Positions 7,235-14,384 of a stretch of DNA of 15,891 nt are shown here, in pieces. Each line of letters starts with the position of its first letter. Position 1 is the first letter of the stretch. Both the position numbers and the translations under genes were made by a program. This DNA comes from UBA6182 sp964479585 (lineage in GTDB: Bacteria; Bacillota_I; Bacilli_A; Erysipelotrichales; Erysipelotrichaceae). The stretch is taken from the NCBI GenBank assembly GCA_964479585.1, contig CAYZMP010000039.1, forward strand, positions 1 through 15,891, in the 5' to 3' direction. The notes beneath the pieces are model-generated. The model was not told where the DNA came from and ran no database searches. It worked only from the letters and a program-made list of their open reading frames with translations.

Positions 7235-8281
7235 TTATTGTTTCCTTTCAAGTGCTCGATGGGCATTAGTTAATTCATTTTGATTAGTTAGCGCACTTAA
7301 AAGTGATAACTCCCCAGCGCATACTAATGCTGCCGCAATTTGTGCGAGCTTTAAGGCTGAATAATCTGATGTACAACCCATTTTTTCTAGTGCATGTTGT
7401 GCATCAAGGTTATCCTTACCATGACCTACGCTACCGACGATAATATTTGGCAATGTCACACTAAAATGGAGCGCATCATCTTTAACTTCTGCGTAAGTAA
7501 TACCTTGAGAACCTTCGACGATATTAGCACCATCTTGACCAGTAGCAATATAAAAGGCCAACAACATGTTTGCAAAGTGAGCATTGGCACTTTGAACACC
7601 ACCTGAAATAATAGAGCCAATGTAATTCTTTTTAATATTTAGTTCCACAATTTTTTCTGGGGTTGTTTTCAATACTTCTTGACAAACATCTCTGGAAATT
7701 TCAAGTGATGCCACAACATGCTTGCCGCGACCTAATATTGCATTAACACTAGAGTTTTTCTTATCTGTACAATAATTGGCAGAAACAGACACATACTTAA
7801 GCATGTCAAACTCCTCTAAAATAAGTTGTGCTATTTTATCGGATGCAAAGGTAGTCATGTTATGACCTGAGGCATTGCTTGTTTCATAGGCAAATCGTAA
7901 GAAAATAAACTGATCCACAATGTGTGTATCTATTTTTATCAACTGTGCATAATTAGAAACTTGCTTCACTGCTCTTTTTTGATAATCTTCTTTTTTTGCG
8001 ATAATTTGATTAGCAACATCCCTTGCTTGTTTTGATGAAGTTGCTTCAAATAGAAGCGATCGTGTCATCATATCAGAGATTACTGTCGTCTTTAGTGTTT
8101 TCATTTTCTCAAATACTCTAACACCACGATTGACTGAATAAAACAGTGTTGTTTCATAAGTTGCTAAAGGGGCATCTAGCCTTATTTCTTGTTCACTAAA
8201 GGTAAGATAATTCATTGATTCAAAATATATCGGTCCAATCCAAGCGGTTGGAACGTGCGTTATGGTTTGGTTTTTAATCAT
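7235..8281 (-). CDS. mvaA: Hydroxymethylglutaryl-CoA reductase, class I-like
   Basis: This enzyme reduces HMG-CoA to mevalonate with NAD(P)H. I place the start at ATG 8281 (348 residues) because GGAG lies 6 bases before it; a TTG at 8293 is in frame but would overlap that ribosome site. Catalytic residues are Glu43 (APLATYET), Lys174 (NYCTDKK), Asp250 (GQDGAN) and His341 near the C-terminus. Blocks such as SANYCTDKKNSSVNAILGRG, EVLKTT, KKNYIGS and CAGELSLLSAL align with the class I (human/archaeal) enzyme far better than with the class II enzyme usual in Firmicutes. It has no membrane anchor. The cofactor loop reads NASGHNM where class I usually has DAMGMNM. It is co-transcribed with mvaS. 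Confidence 0.92.
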   Translation of the reverse strand: MIKNQTITHVPTAWIGPIYFESMNYLTFSEQEIRLDAPLATYETTLFYSVNRGVRVFEKMKTLKTTVISDMMTRSLLFEATSSKQARDVANQIIAKKEDYQKRAVKQVSNYAQLIKIDTHIVDQFIFLRFAYETSNASGHNMTTFASDKIAQLILEEFDMLKYVSVSANYCTDKKNSSVNAILGRGKHVVASLEISRDVCQEVLKTTPEKIVELNIKKNYIGSIISGGVQSANAHFANMLLAFYIATGQDGANIVEGSQGITYAEVKDDALHFSVTLPNIIVGSVGHGKDNLDAQHALEKMGCTSDYSALKLAQIAAALVCAGELSLLSALTNQNELTNAHRALERKQ

Positions 8282-8292
8282 ATTTTTCTCCA

Positions 8293-8305
8293 AGCGTACA
8301 ACGCT
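8293..8305. promoter_or_regulatory. Small palindrome at the HMG-CoA reductase transcription start
   Basis: AGCGTACAACGCT is a perfect 5-3-5 inverted repeat lying between the predicted -10 box (8306-8311) and the ribosome site. The position suits an operator, but no regulator family is recognised, and a palindrome this short could be chance. Confidence 0.3.
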
Positions 8306-8334
8306 ATTTTAGACTATTTAAACATATTTTACAA
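8306..8334 (-). promoter_or_regulatory. Promoter of the HMG-CoA reductase-synthase operon
   Basis: On the minus strand TTGTAA (8334-8329) and TAAAAT (8311-8306) are 17 bases apart, matching the sigma-A consensus at 4 and 5 of 6 positions. The leader to the ATG at 8281 would be only about 18 bases. An imperfect inverted repeat (ACAACGTGA 8331-8339, TCATGTTGT 8348-8356, 8 of 9 matching) overlaps and extends upstream of the -35 box. Confidence 0.6.
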
Positions 8335-8449
8335 CGTGAACAAGATGTCATGTTGTTTGTGATATTTTCTTGTCAAATACTCAATATTTTGATGAACCTC
8401 ACAAAATAAAACTATTCTCTTGTATAAAGTATCATATATTGTACTTAAC

Positions 8450-8478
8450 TTGATTGTCACACCTTAGAGACTTACAAT
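8450..8478 (+). promoter_or_regulatory. Promoter of the flavodoxin gene
   Basis: TTGATT (8450-8455) and TACAAT (8473-8478) are separated by 17 bases. The predicted start near 8485 leaves a leader of about 17 bases before the ATG at 8502. It is divergent from the HMG-CoA reductase promoter, about 140 bp away. No Fur-type box is apparent. Confidence 0.65.
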
Positions 8479-8501
8479 ATTAATATGAAAGGATGGTATG
8501 T

Positions 8502-8945
8502 ATGAAAGCAAAAATTATATATGCTAGTCAAACCGGCAACACACAAGAAATTGTCGATATCTTAAAAGAAAATTTACAAGACTTACATGTAGAAGTAGAT
8601 GTAAGTGAATGCACAACATCTTCTGCTGCTGAGTTTTTAAGCGCTGATCTTTGTATCGTAGCTACTTATACTTATGGTTATGGTGATCTACCTGATGAAA
8701 TCGTACCTTTATTTGAAGAACTCCAAGGTCTTGATTTATCAGGAAAAGTCTTTGGAACAATTGGTTCTGGAGACATGTCGTATGATGATGCATACTGTAA
8801 ATCAGTTGATGATTTTGCACAAGTACTATTAGAGGCAGGAGCAATTAAAGGTGCAGAAAGTGTCAAGATTGAATTTACACCAGAAGGTGATGATTATCAG
8901 AAAATACAAGAGTTTGCAAAAGAACTTGTGGCTCATTTAACATAA
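8502..8945 (+). CDS. fld: Flavodoxin
   Basis: A short-chain flavodoxin is a soluble FMN protein that shuttles electrons at low potential, often in place of ferredoxin. I choose ATG 8502 (147 residues, opening MKAKIIYASQTGNTQEI), since AAAGGA lies 8 bases before it; an in-frame ATG at 8493 overlaps that ribosome site. The FMN phosphate-binding loop SQTGNT (9-14) is canonical. TYTYGYGDLPDE supplies the first isoalloxazine loop and GSGDMSYDDAYC the second, with aromatic Tyr residues in place. The protein is strongly acidic, as usual. It is a single-gene unit with its own promoter and a strong terminator. An electron-transfer partner is not evident; a mevalonate-pathway link through the divergent genes is only suggestive. 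Confidence 0.95.
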   Translation: MKAKIIYASQTGNTQEIVDILKENLQDLHVEVDVSECTTSSAAEFLSADLCIVATYTYGYGDLPDEIVPLFEELQGLDLSGKVFGTIGSGDMSYDDAYCKSVDDFAQVLLEAGAIKGAESVKIEFTPEGDDYQKIQEFAKELVAHLT

Positions 8946-8966
8946 ACCGGAAATTTCCGGTTTTTT
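8944..8966 (+). terminator. Intrinsic terminator of the flavodoxin gene
   Basis: AAACCGG (8944-8950) pairs with CCGGTTT (8957-8963) around AAATTT, itself palindromic, followed by Ts through 8966. The hairpin overlaps the last two bases of the flavodoxin stop codon. Confidence 0.9.
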
Positions 8967-9006
8967 ATATGATAAAATATACTTAAATAGTCATGGGGAG
9001 GATACG

Positions 9007-9390
9007 ATGAAAATCAGTCATATAGCTATGTATGTTCAAGATTTAGAAAAAAGCAGACACTTTTATGAAACTTACTTTAATGCAACATCAAACAAAAAAT
9101 ATCACAACATCAAGAGTGGATTGGAAACTTATTTTCTAACCTTTACTAGTGGTGCCACACTTGAACTGATGCATCGACCTAATTTAACACATAAGCATCT
9201 TGATTTGCATGTTACAGGGTTTACACATTTAGCATTTAGTGTTGGTTCAAAAGAAAAGGTAGACACCTTAACAACGCGTCTTGTAAATGATGGATACACA
9301 AAAATTAGCGGACCACGTATTACTGGTGATGGTTATTATGAGAGTTGTATATTAGATAATGAACATAATCAAATCGAAATAACAGTATAA
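9007..9390 (+). CDS. VOC (glyoxalase/bleomycin resistance/dioxygenase) superfamily protein
   Basis: This 127-residue protein is a single vicinal-oxygen-chelate domain made of two beta-alpha-beta-beta-beta halves. The four likely metal ligands are His5 (ISHIAMYV), Glu53 (LELM), His74 (FTHLAFSV) and Glu124 (IEITV), which is the pattern of glyoxalase I and its YaeR-like relatives. The sequence around DLEKSRHFYETYF and the ending DGYYESCILDNEHNQIEI are typical of small Firmicute members annotated as lactoylglutathione lyase-like. Low-GC bacteria often lack glutathione, so the natural thiol and substrate are uncertain. The ATG has GGGGAGG about 6 bases upstream. It sits between two terminators and appears monocistronic; no convincing -35 was found. 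Confidence 0.88.
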   Translation: MKISHIAMYVQDLEKSRHFYETYFNATSNKKYHNIKSGLETYFLTFTSGATLELMHRPNLTHKHLDLHVTGFTHLAFSVGSKEKVDTLTTRLVNDGYTKISGPRITGDGYYESCILDNEHNQIEITV

Positions 9391-9421
9391 CATTATTGCC
9401 ATAATGAGTATGCGTTAACTT

Positions 9422-9449
9422 AAAAGCACTCCTTTAAGAAGTGCTTTTT
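9422..9449. terminator. Bidirectional terminator between convergent genes
   Basis: AAAAGCACT (9422-9430) pairs with AGTGCTTTT (9440-9448) around a 9-base loop, with a T at 9449. The plus-strand side (five Ts) ends the VOC-family gene. The reverse side (TTTT then A) can end the mannitol-type operon, whose last stop codon is at 9452, only 3 bases from the hairpin. Confidence 0.85.
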
Positions 9450-9451
9450 CA

Positions 9452-10720
9452 TTACTTAATCTCTACATTGAAATGATTTAACAAGACATCCTCTGCTTCT
9501 TTATTCCAACATCCTTGTGATTTTGATACTGCATCATCAAGTTTCTTAAATAGTGGATCTGTTTTACCTAACTCTTTAAAGTCTTCAATGGCTGTTAGTG
9601 GCATTTCTACATGGGTGTATATTAGTTTTTTACCACCAGATATAAAAGGAAGATTCATTGTGGTATCCACAACACTATCAAGTCCTCCAACATGGGTTAC
9701 CATCAAGCTTGGGTTAATGCGTTTTTTAGCAGATAAATCTAACGCTTCAAGTAAATCATCGTTGTTACCGCCAGTCCATCCCATAACGTGGGTGTTTAAG
9801 TAATGGACATTGTACATGTTTATTTTTGCACTGAAGGTCTTATCAGTTGGTCCTGCAAAGAAATTTAAGCAACCATCAAAAGCTAATAAAGAATCTGCTT
9901 GTTCAATAAGAGATGCTACTGGAACATACACAAAGATATCATCGTAGCCTTGATTGTCAGTTAACTCCATTAATGCTTTGTTTTGATCATCATAATCCTT
10001 TGGATTAATGTATATTAATTCGATACCACGTTTTTTTGCATCATCAACAGGTAACACTTGTTGTGCTCTTTCTAAACGCTCTTCACTTAAATCAGTGACT
10101 ACCAAACGTTTTGGTGGGTTATCTAACTGTAAAGCATAATCAATGGCTCCAAGTCCCATAGGACCACAACCACCCATAATCATGCAGTTTCCATTGGCTT
10201 TAACACCCATTTTATGAATGTATTCACTTTTTGATGTGTGATAATTTGCTTTGTAAGCCCCAATAATACAAGACATTGGTTCTGCAAGTGATGCTTCAAA
10301 GTAAGCATCTCCTTCATACACCATGAGTGCACCAAGTTCCATCACTTCCGGTGGAATAATGGTATACTGAGTTGCACCACCAAACCACTCATAGGAGTAC
10401 CCTGGAGAAGCCAATGACCCTTTGTAATTAAGTGCTGGTTGAAGCGCAAATCGTTGACCAGGCTTAAACTTATCTTGATGCATTTTTCCAACCTTAACAA
10501 TATCACCGGCTGTTTCATGACCTATGATTACTGGATTGGTATCCACATTTTGGGGAACACGTTTATGCTTTTTTCCTTGTTTTACTGTTTTGTATGTGGA
10601 CATGCAAATACTATCGGACATCACACGAACTAAGATCTCATCGTCTTTTATTTCTGGAAGTTCAAATTCTTCATATCGAATATCATCGACACCATACAAT
10701 CGTACGCCTTTTGTTTTCAT
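9452..10720 (-). CDS. Zinc-type dehydrogenase resembling L-sorbose-1-phosphate reductase
   Basis: This 422-residue medium-chain dehydrogenase probably interconverts a sugar phosphate and a polyol phosphate. The catalytic domain has zinc ligands Cys39 (DSICMSTYK), His68-Glu69 (IIGHETAG) and Glu147 (LAEPMSC). The Rossmann fold follows at about 180-310, with GGCGPMGLG (183-191) and Asp210 ending strand 2, which suggests NAD. The four-cysteine structural-zinc lobe of classical alcohol and sorbitol dehydrogenases is absent from 92-115. Overall layout and the blocks SLAEPMSCI, YDDIFV and GCLNFFAGPTD resemble SorE-type enzymes. Its start overlaps the kinase stop as ATGA, with AGAGG 8 bases upstream. 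As last gene of a mannitol PTS operon lacking mtlD, it is the best candidate to oxidise the imported hexitol phosphate. Exact substrate is inferred. Confidence 0.85.
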   Translation of the reverse strand: MKTKGVRLYGVDDIRYEEFELPEIKDDEILVRVMSDSICMSTYKTVKQGKKHKRVPQNVDTNPVIIGHETAGDIVKVGKMHQDKFKPGQRFALQPALNYKGSLASPGYSYEWFGGATQYTIIPPEVMELGALMVYEGDAYFEASLAEPMSCIIGAYKANYHTSKSEYIHKMGVKANGNCMIMGGCGPMGLGAIDYALQLDNPPKRLVVTDLSEERLERAQQVLPVDDAKKRGIELIYINPKDYDDQNKALMELTDNQGYDDIFVYVPVASLIEQADSLLAFDGCLNFFAGPTDKTFSAKINMYNVHYLNTHVMGWTGGNNDDLLEALDLSAKKRINPSLMVTHVGGLDSVVDTTMNLPFISGGKKLIYTHVEMPLTAIEDFKELGKTDPLFKKLDDAVSKSQGCWNKEAEDVLLNHFNVEIK

Positions 10721-11655
10721 ACTTTTACCTCTTCTAGTTTAACTTCGTCAATTTTCTTTTTTATAGCTTCTAATGTTGCTGGTTGAGTACCAACTGTTTC
10801 TACTGTTGCGGCAGAAGCAGCCACTGCAAACTCACAACTTTGTTTAAAATTCATGTTTTTGTATTTTGCATACACCATCGCAGCAACCATCGAATCACCT
10901 GCCCCTATTGGACTTTCTACACTAACTAATAAACCTTTTGCATAAATAACCTGTTGTTGACGTACAAACAATGCTCCCTTACTACCCATAGAAATGACGA
11001 TTGTTTCTAATCCCTCAGCGATCCATTTATTTGCTTGATTAATTAGTTGATCCATTGTTAGTGGTTGTGATGAGTTTACAAAGTCTTGCACTTCCTTTTC
11101 ATTAGGCTTAATCATGTTTGGGTTCGCACTTAACCCTTGATGCAATGCCTGCTTATCGGCATCTAAAATTACATAAGCATTCATTGATTTTGCATATTCA
11201 ACAATATCTCTATAAATGGATGGATTTAATGAAGGTGGAGCACTTCCAGATAAAACGACTATACAATCTGATGTAACATGCTTTTTAAGCTTTTCAAATA
11301 GAACATCGACATCTTCTTTATCTATGGTTGGCCCTGGTTCATTCACTTCGGTTAACATGTTATCACTAGTTTTAATTTTTAAATTAACACGTGTGTTTTC
11401 CTTAACCTCTACAAAGTCATGTTGAATCTTCTTTTCAGATAAATAGTCCTTGATTTGTTTGCCTTGTAATCCCCCGACAAAACCAAGAGCTAATGATTCA
11501 ACATGCCACATGTGAAGGTTGTTACTAACGTTAATACCCTTGCCTGCGACATGCTCTACTGTCATTTTAACTCGATTGAGTTGATTTACATCAAGGGTGT
11601 CTAAATACAAAGTTTTATCAATGGATGGATTTAGTGTAATGGTTATAATCTTCAT
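10717..11655 (-). CDS. fruK: 1-phosphofructokinase-like PfkB-family kinase
   Basis: This family phosphorylates a sugar phosphate with ATP; FruK converts fructose-1-phosphate to fructose-1,6-bisphosphate, and LacC acts on tagatose-6-phosphate. The 312-residue protein has the N-terminal TLNPSIDKTLYL (7-18), AGKGINVS (37-44), EPGPTI (106-111), LSGSAPPSL (135-143), IKPNEKEV (182-189) and the catalytic SPIGAGDS with Asp254. These read closer to 1-phosphofructokinase than to LacC. Both ends overlap neighbours by 4 bases (ATGA), and both this gene and the EIIA gene end in TGA. No ribosome site precedes the ATG at 11655, so translation likely depends on coupling to the EIIA gene. Lack of a fructose PTS next to it points to fructose-1-phosphate arising from the adjacent dehydrogenase. 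Confidence 0.87.
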   Translation of the reverse strand: MKIITITLNPSIDKTLYLDTLDVNQLNRVKMTVEHVAGKGINVSNNLHMWHVESLALGFVGGLQGKQIKDYLSEKKIQHDFVEVKENTRVNLKIKTSDNMLTEVNEPGPTIDKEDVDVLFEKLKKHVTSDCIVVLSGSAPPSLNPSIYRDIVEYAKSMNAYVILDADKQALHQGLSANPNMIKPNEKEVQDFVNSSQPLTMDQLINQANKWIAEGLETIVISMGSKGALFVRQQQVIYAKGLLVSVESPIGAGDSMVAAMVYAKYKNMNFKQSCEFAVAASAATVETVGTQPATLEAIKKKIDEVKLEEVKV

Positions 11656-12110
11656 GATTGGCTACTTGTAAATGCCTTATAAATCTGATCTACTGTAGCA
11701 CTCATAAGGTTTAACACGTCTTTTTCTTCTTGAAATAATTGAGCTATGTTGCTTAGTATTTCCATATGTTCTTCACCTTGTCCTGCTAATCCTATGACAA
11801 AGTGAACTTTGTTTCCATCCCAATCCATTCCATTAGGCAAAGCTAATACACTAATACCACTATGCAATATATGTTTTTTTGCTTCAAACTCACCATGAGG
11901 AACAGCTAAGTAATTCCCTAAAAACACTGACAACGATGTGTTTCTCTTTTTCATCGCTTCGATGTATTCATGTTGGATATAACCACCATTTTCAAGCATT
12001 TCTCCTACTTTGTGTATGGCTGAGGAAACATCATAATTATCCTTTGAAATGCAAATGTTTTCTTTTAATAAAATCTCTTTTTTTGCTGGTTTATTTTTCT
12101 TAAATATCAT
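11652..12110 (-). CDS. mtlF: PTS mannitol-type EIIA component (MtlF)
   Basis: EIIA accepts phosphate from HPr and passes it to the B domain of the membrane transporter. The 152-residue protein has the active-site His72 in LGNYLAVPHGE and the supporting His115 in GEEHMEILSNIAQ, the pattern of mannitol-class EIIA; TSLSVFLGNYLAVPHG is close to the family signature. A short lysine-rich N-terminal tail (1-13) precedes the domain. The ATG at 12110 has AGAGGA about 7 bases upstream and lies 14 bases after the mtlR stop. Its partner is the EIICB protein encoded at the head of the operon, which has no A domain of its own. Confidence 0.93.
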   Translation of the reverse strand: MIFKKNKPAKKEILLKENICISKDNYDVSSAIHKVGEMLENGGYIQHEYIEAMKKRNTSLSVFLGNYLAVPHGEFEAKKHILHSGISVLALPNGMDWDGNKVHFVIGLAGQGEEHMEILSNIAQLFQEEKDVLNLMSATVDQIYKAFTSSQS

Positions 12111-12124
12111 GGTTTTTCCTCTTT

Positions 12125-14257
12125 CTATAAATTTTTCAATCTCGCCATTGTTTCATTTCGATACCATTTCTGTAGTATGCTTTCAAGTGCGTGATGAATA
12201 TCGTTTTCTTGTTGTTCTAATAGTGTTTGAACAAAGTGGTTTTCTTCAATAAGACTAGAGCTGATCATACTTAACATCTTTACAGCATTAGCATCACCTT
12301 TTTTACTAGCAATCATGACCATAATTTGATGTGTTGGTTGATCACTTAAATGTATGAATGCTTCTTTGCTGTTGTATAGTTTTAATATTGGCTGATCGAG
12401 ATGTTCTATCTTTGCATGCAATAACAATAACTTCGCCTCTTTAACAAACACTGATCCATGTTGTTCTCTTAACAGTAATGCTGATTTAATCTCTTTAGCT
12501 TGTTTGGCGTGTGCTCCACTTAGATGAGAAACTTTATCAATGATTTGTTCATACGACAACGTATGATCAAGTGTCGTGATACTAAATTGCTTACGCAACT
12601 TTTGAATCATTAAGTTAATTTGAGCTAAGGTTTCTAATGGATCTTGTTTGTTGTCTACAGATGGTGCTATAAGACCTTCGCGTTTACTTTGCTTACACTC
12701 TTTTATCGCAACGGATATATTTTCAATGTCTTGATCAGACAATAGTGGTTGAACAAAAACAGTCGGAATCGGACTATGTTCTAATGGCATTGTCGTAATT
12801 AGTAAATCTAGTTGTTTGGCAATTTGTGGATTCACATCTTCCAACGCTAATGGAACTACCATTTGAAGATCTAGAAATATGTTTTTTATTCGAGAAGATA
12901 ACAAACTAGAAATACCTATACCACTTGCACATACAACTCCAATTTTTAATGACATATGTTCATTCATTTTCTGATGATACCGCTCCATAGCGGCACCAAA
13001 ATGAAGAGCTACATACCCTACTTCATCGATTGGTATTGGTTGTTTTAATCCTTCTTCTAAAGCAACAACCGCTTGCTTACTTGCCTCAAATATATCTGTG
13101 TACTGGGTTTGAATTTGTTCTAATAGTGGATTACGTATGCTTAGTTTATAATCTAAACGTGTTATTGCTGGACGTAGATGTGTTAGTAACCCTTTGATAA
13201 GCACATCATCATCCAACATGTCTACATTCATTATTTTCTGAAAAGACTCAATCATTTTTAATATCGTTTGTTTTAGCTTGATATCATCAATGGATGTTGA
13301 TCTGTTTTGATCGACTTGCATGTCTCTTAATCTAGCTCCCTTTAAATGCATTAAAATAAAGGCAATTTCTGCTTTAGGAAACTTGATTTCAAATGCTTGC
13401 TCCACACTTTTTGTAAGCATTTTTGCTTTTGAATAATCTTCATCACTTTCCAATGTTTTTAAAAGAACGTCATCCATGCTTATGATCTCATCGGATAATA
13501 ACCTCTCAATGGCGATGGTCAAATGAATGATTAAACCAATAAGAGAACTATCTGCCATTTTTTGAACATATTTAAATTCACTCGTTCGAATAACTTTAAT
13601 AACTTTTGTTAGTATTTTATCGTTAAGCAAACTTAGAATACTTGCATTATCGTATTGACTAAAATACTCCTTTAAGTCAAAATCATCTTCATATAAATAA
13701 ATCAAATCAATGAGTTTGTTTTCTTTAAGTTGATCATGGACAAAATCTGTCATCGCTTTTCGTACATCATCTTCATTACCAACAAGTTCAATACCATAAC
13801 CAGGCTTTTTTGTTAATCGTAATCGATACATAGAAAACCACTCTTCCAACACTGTTAAGTCATTGCTTATTGTTGCTTCTGATACATCAAAGATTTGTGC
13901 ATAATGAATCAACTTGCTTATGCTTTTATTCTTTAGTATTTCAGCTGTCAATAACATTCGACGCTTATCAATATCATAGTACCCACTACTAAGTGCTAAC
14001 TCATTAAGCAATGACAATAACAACTGCTTGTTTGACTCACTACCTTCTACTTTCACACCTAATCCTGTTTTTGATATCAACTCTATCTGATATGGTTCTA
14101 ATAAAGCATTGCATCCTGAAATTTCACGAAACAACGTTCGCTTACTTGTATTAATGCTTTTTGCCAAGGATTCTGTCGAAACATAATCATCTTGTTTTAG
14201 AAGTTCAAGCAATAATTTCGTTAACCTTGGTGAAAATAATGGTCGCATTAATGTCAT
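12125..14257 (-). CDS. mtlR: MtlR-type PRD-containing transcriptional activator
   Basis: MtlR activates mannitol operons when its PRD and PTS-like domains carry the right phosphorylation state. The 710 residues read as an N-terminal helix-turn-helix (about 10-50) and second winged-helix part (100-160), PRD1 (about 215-315, His245 and His304), PRD2 (about 330-430, His360 and His419), a Gat-type EIIB domain with Cys443 in VVCASGIGISS, and a C-terminal EIIA-Mtl-like domain with His614 in LLLHAKIEHL. Order and spacing of His304, His360, His419, Cys443 and His614 parallel those known for Geobacillus/Bacillus MtlR. The ATG at 14257 has GAGG about 8 bases upstream. It has its own extended -10 promoter behind the mtlA terminator, so it may be made at low level without inducer. 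Confidence 0.95.
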   Translation of the reverse strand: MTLMRPLFSPRLTKLLLELLKQDDYVSTESLAKSINTSKRTLFREISGCNALLEPYQIELISKTGLGVKVEGSESNKQLLLSLLNELALSSGYYDIDKRRMLLTAEILKNKSISKLIHYAQIFDVSEATISNDLTVLEEWFSMYRLRLTKKPGYGIELVGNEDDVRKAMTDFVHDQLKENKLIDLIYLYEDDFDLKEYFSQYDNASILSLLNDKILTKVIKVIRTSEFKYVQKMADSSLIGLIIHLTIAIERLLSDEIISMDDVLLKTLESDEDYSKAKMLTKSVEQAFEIKFPKAEIAFILMHLKGARLRDMQVDQNRSTSIDDIKLKQTILKMIESFQKIMNVDMLDDDVLIKGLLTHLRPAITRLDYKLSIRNPLLEQIQTQYTDIFEASKQAVVALEEGLKQPIPIDEVGYVALHFGAAMERYHQKMNEHMSLKIGVVCASGIGISSLLSSRIKNIFLDLQMVVPLALEDVNPQIAKQLDLLITTMPLEHSPIPTVFVQPLLSDQDIENISVAIKECKQSKREGLIAPSVDNKQDPLETLAQINLMIQKLRKQFSITTLDHTLSYEQIIDKVSHLSGAHAKQAKEIKSALLLREQHGSVFVKEAKLLLLHAKIEHLDQPILKLYNSKEAFIHLSDQPTHQIMVMIASKKGDANAVKMLSMISSSLIEENHFVQTLLEQQENDIHHALESILQKWYRNETMARLKNL

Positions 14258-14276
14258 AAGTTTACCTCACAAAACT

Positions 14277-14285
14277 ATTATACCA
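14277..14285 (-). promoter_or_regulatory. Extended -10 promoter of mtlR
   Basis: On the minus strand TGG-TATAAT (14285-14277) is an extended -10 with a perfect hexamer; the -35 region 17 bases upstream is poor, as expected for an activator-dependent or extended -10 promoter. The leader before the ATG at 14257 would be about 13 bases. Confidence 0.65.
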
Positions 14286-14332
14286 AGCTTCAACCTATCT
14301 ATAGAGACAACACCTTCAAGTTTTTGCATAAA

Positions 14333-14342
14333 TATAGTGCCA
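14333..14342 (-). promoter_or_regulatory. Candidate MtlR binding motif upstream of mtlR
   Basis: The minus strand reads TGGCACTATA here, within TTTTGGCA-N9-TGCAAAA, an inverted repeat with one inserted base. It starts 51 bases upstream of the mtlR -10 box. The same 10-mer occurs upstream of mtlA (15828-15837). It resembles the recalled Bacillus MtlR consensus (TTGNCACA-N4-TGTGNCAA) but with slightly different spacing. Confidence 0.5.
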
Positions 14343-14355
14343 AAATTAAATAATA

Positions 14356-14373
14356 GAGCTACTTTCGTAGCCC
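14356..14373 (-). terminator. Hairpin with GAAA loop between mtlA and mtlR
   Basis: On the minus strand GGGCTAC (14373-14367) pairs with GTAGCTC (14362-14356), seven pairs with one G-T, closed by a GAAA tetraloop, followed by a T-rich but interrupted tail (TATTATTTAATTTT). It lies 12 bases beyond the mtlA stop. It probably terminates part of the mtlA transcripts and lets the rest read through to mtlR-mtlF. Confidence 0.65.
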
Positions 14374-14384
14374 TATGTGTATCA

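Noticed and set aside
8282..8293. TTG start for HMG-CoA reductase at 8293
   Set aside because: It would place the GGAG ribosome site inside the coding region; the ATG at 8281 has that site at the right distance.
8371..8376. Perfect TTGACA upstream of HMG-CoA reductase on the minus strand
   Set aside because: No acceptable -10 box lies 16-18 bases downstream; the pair at 8306-8334 fits better.
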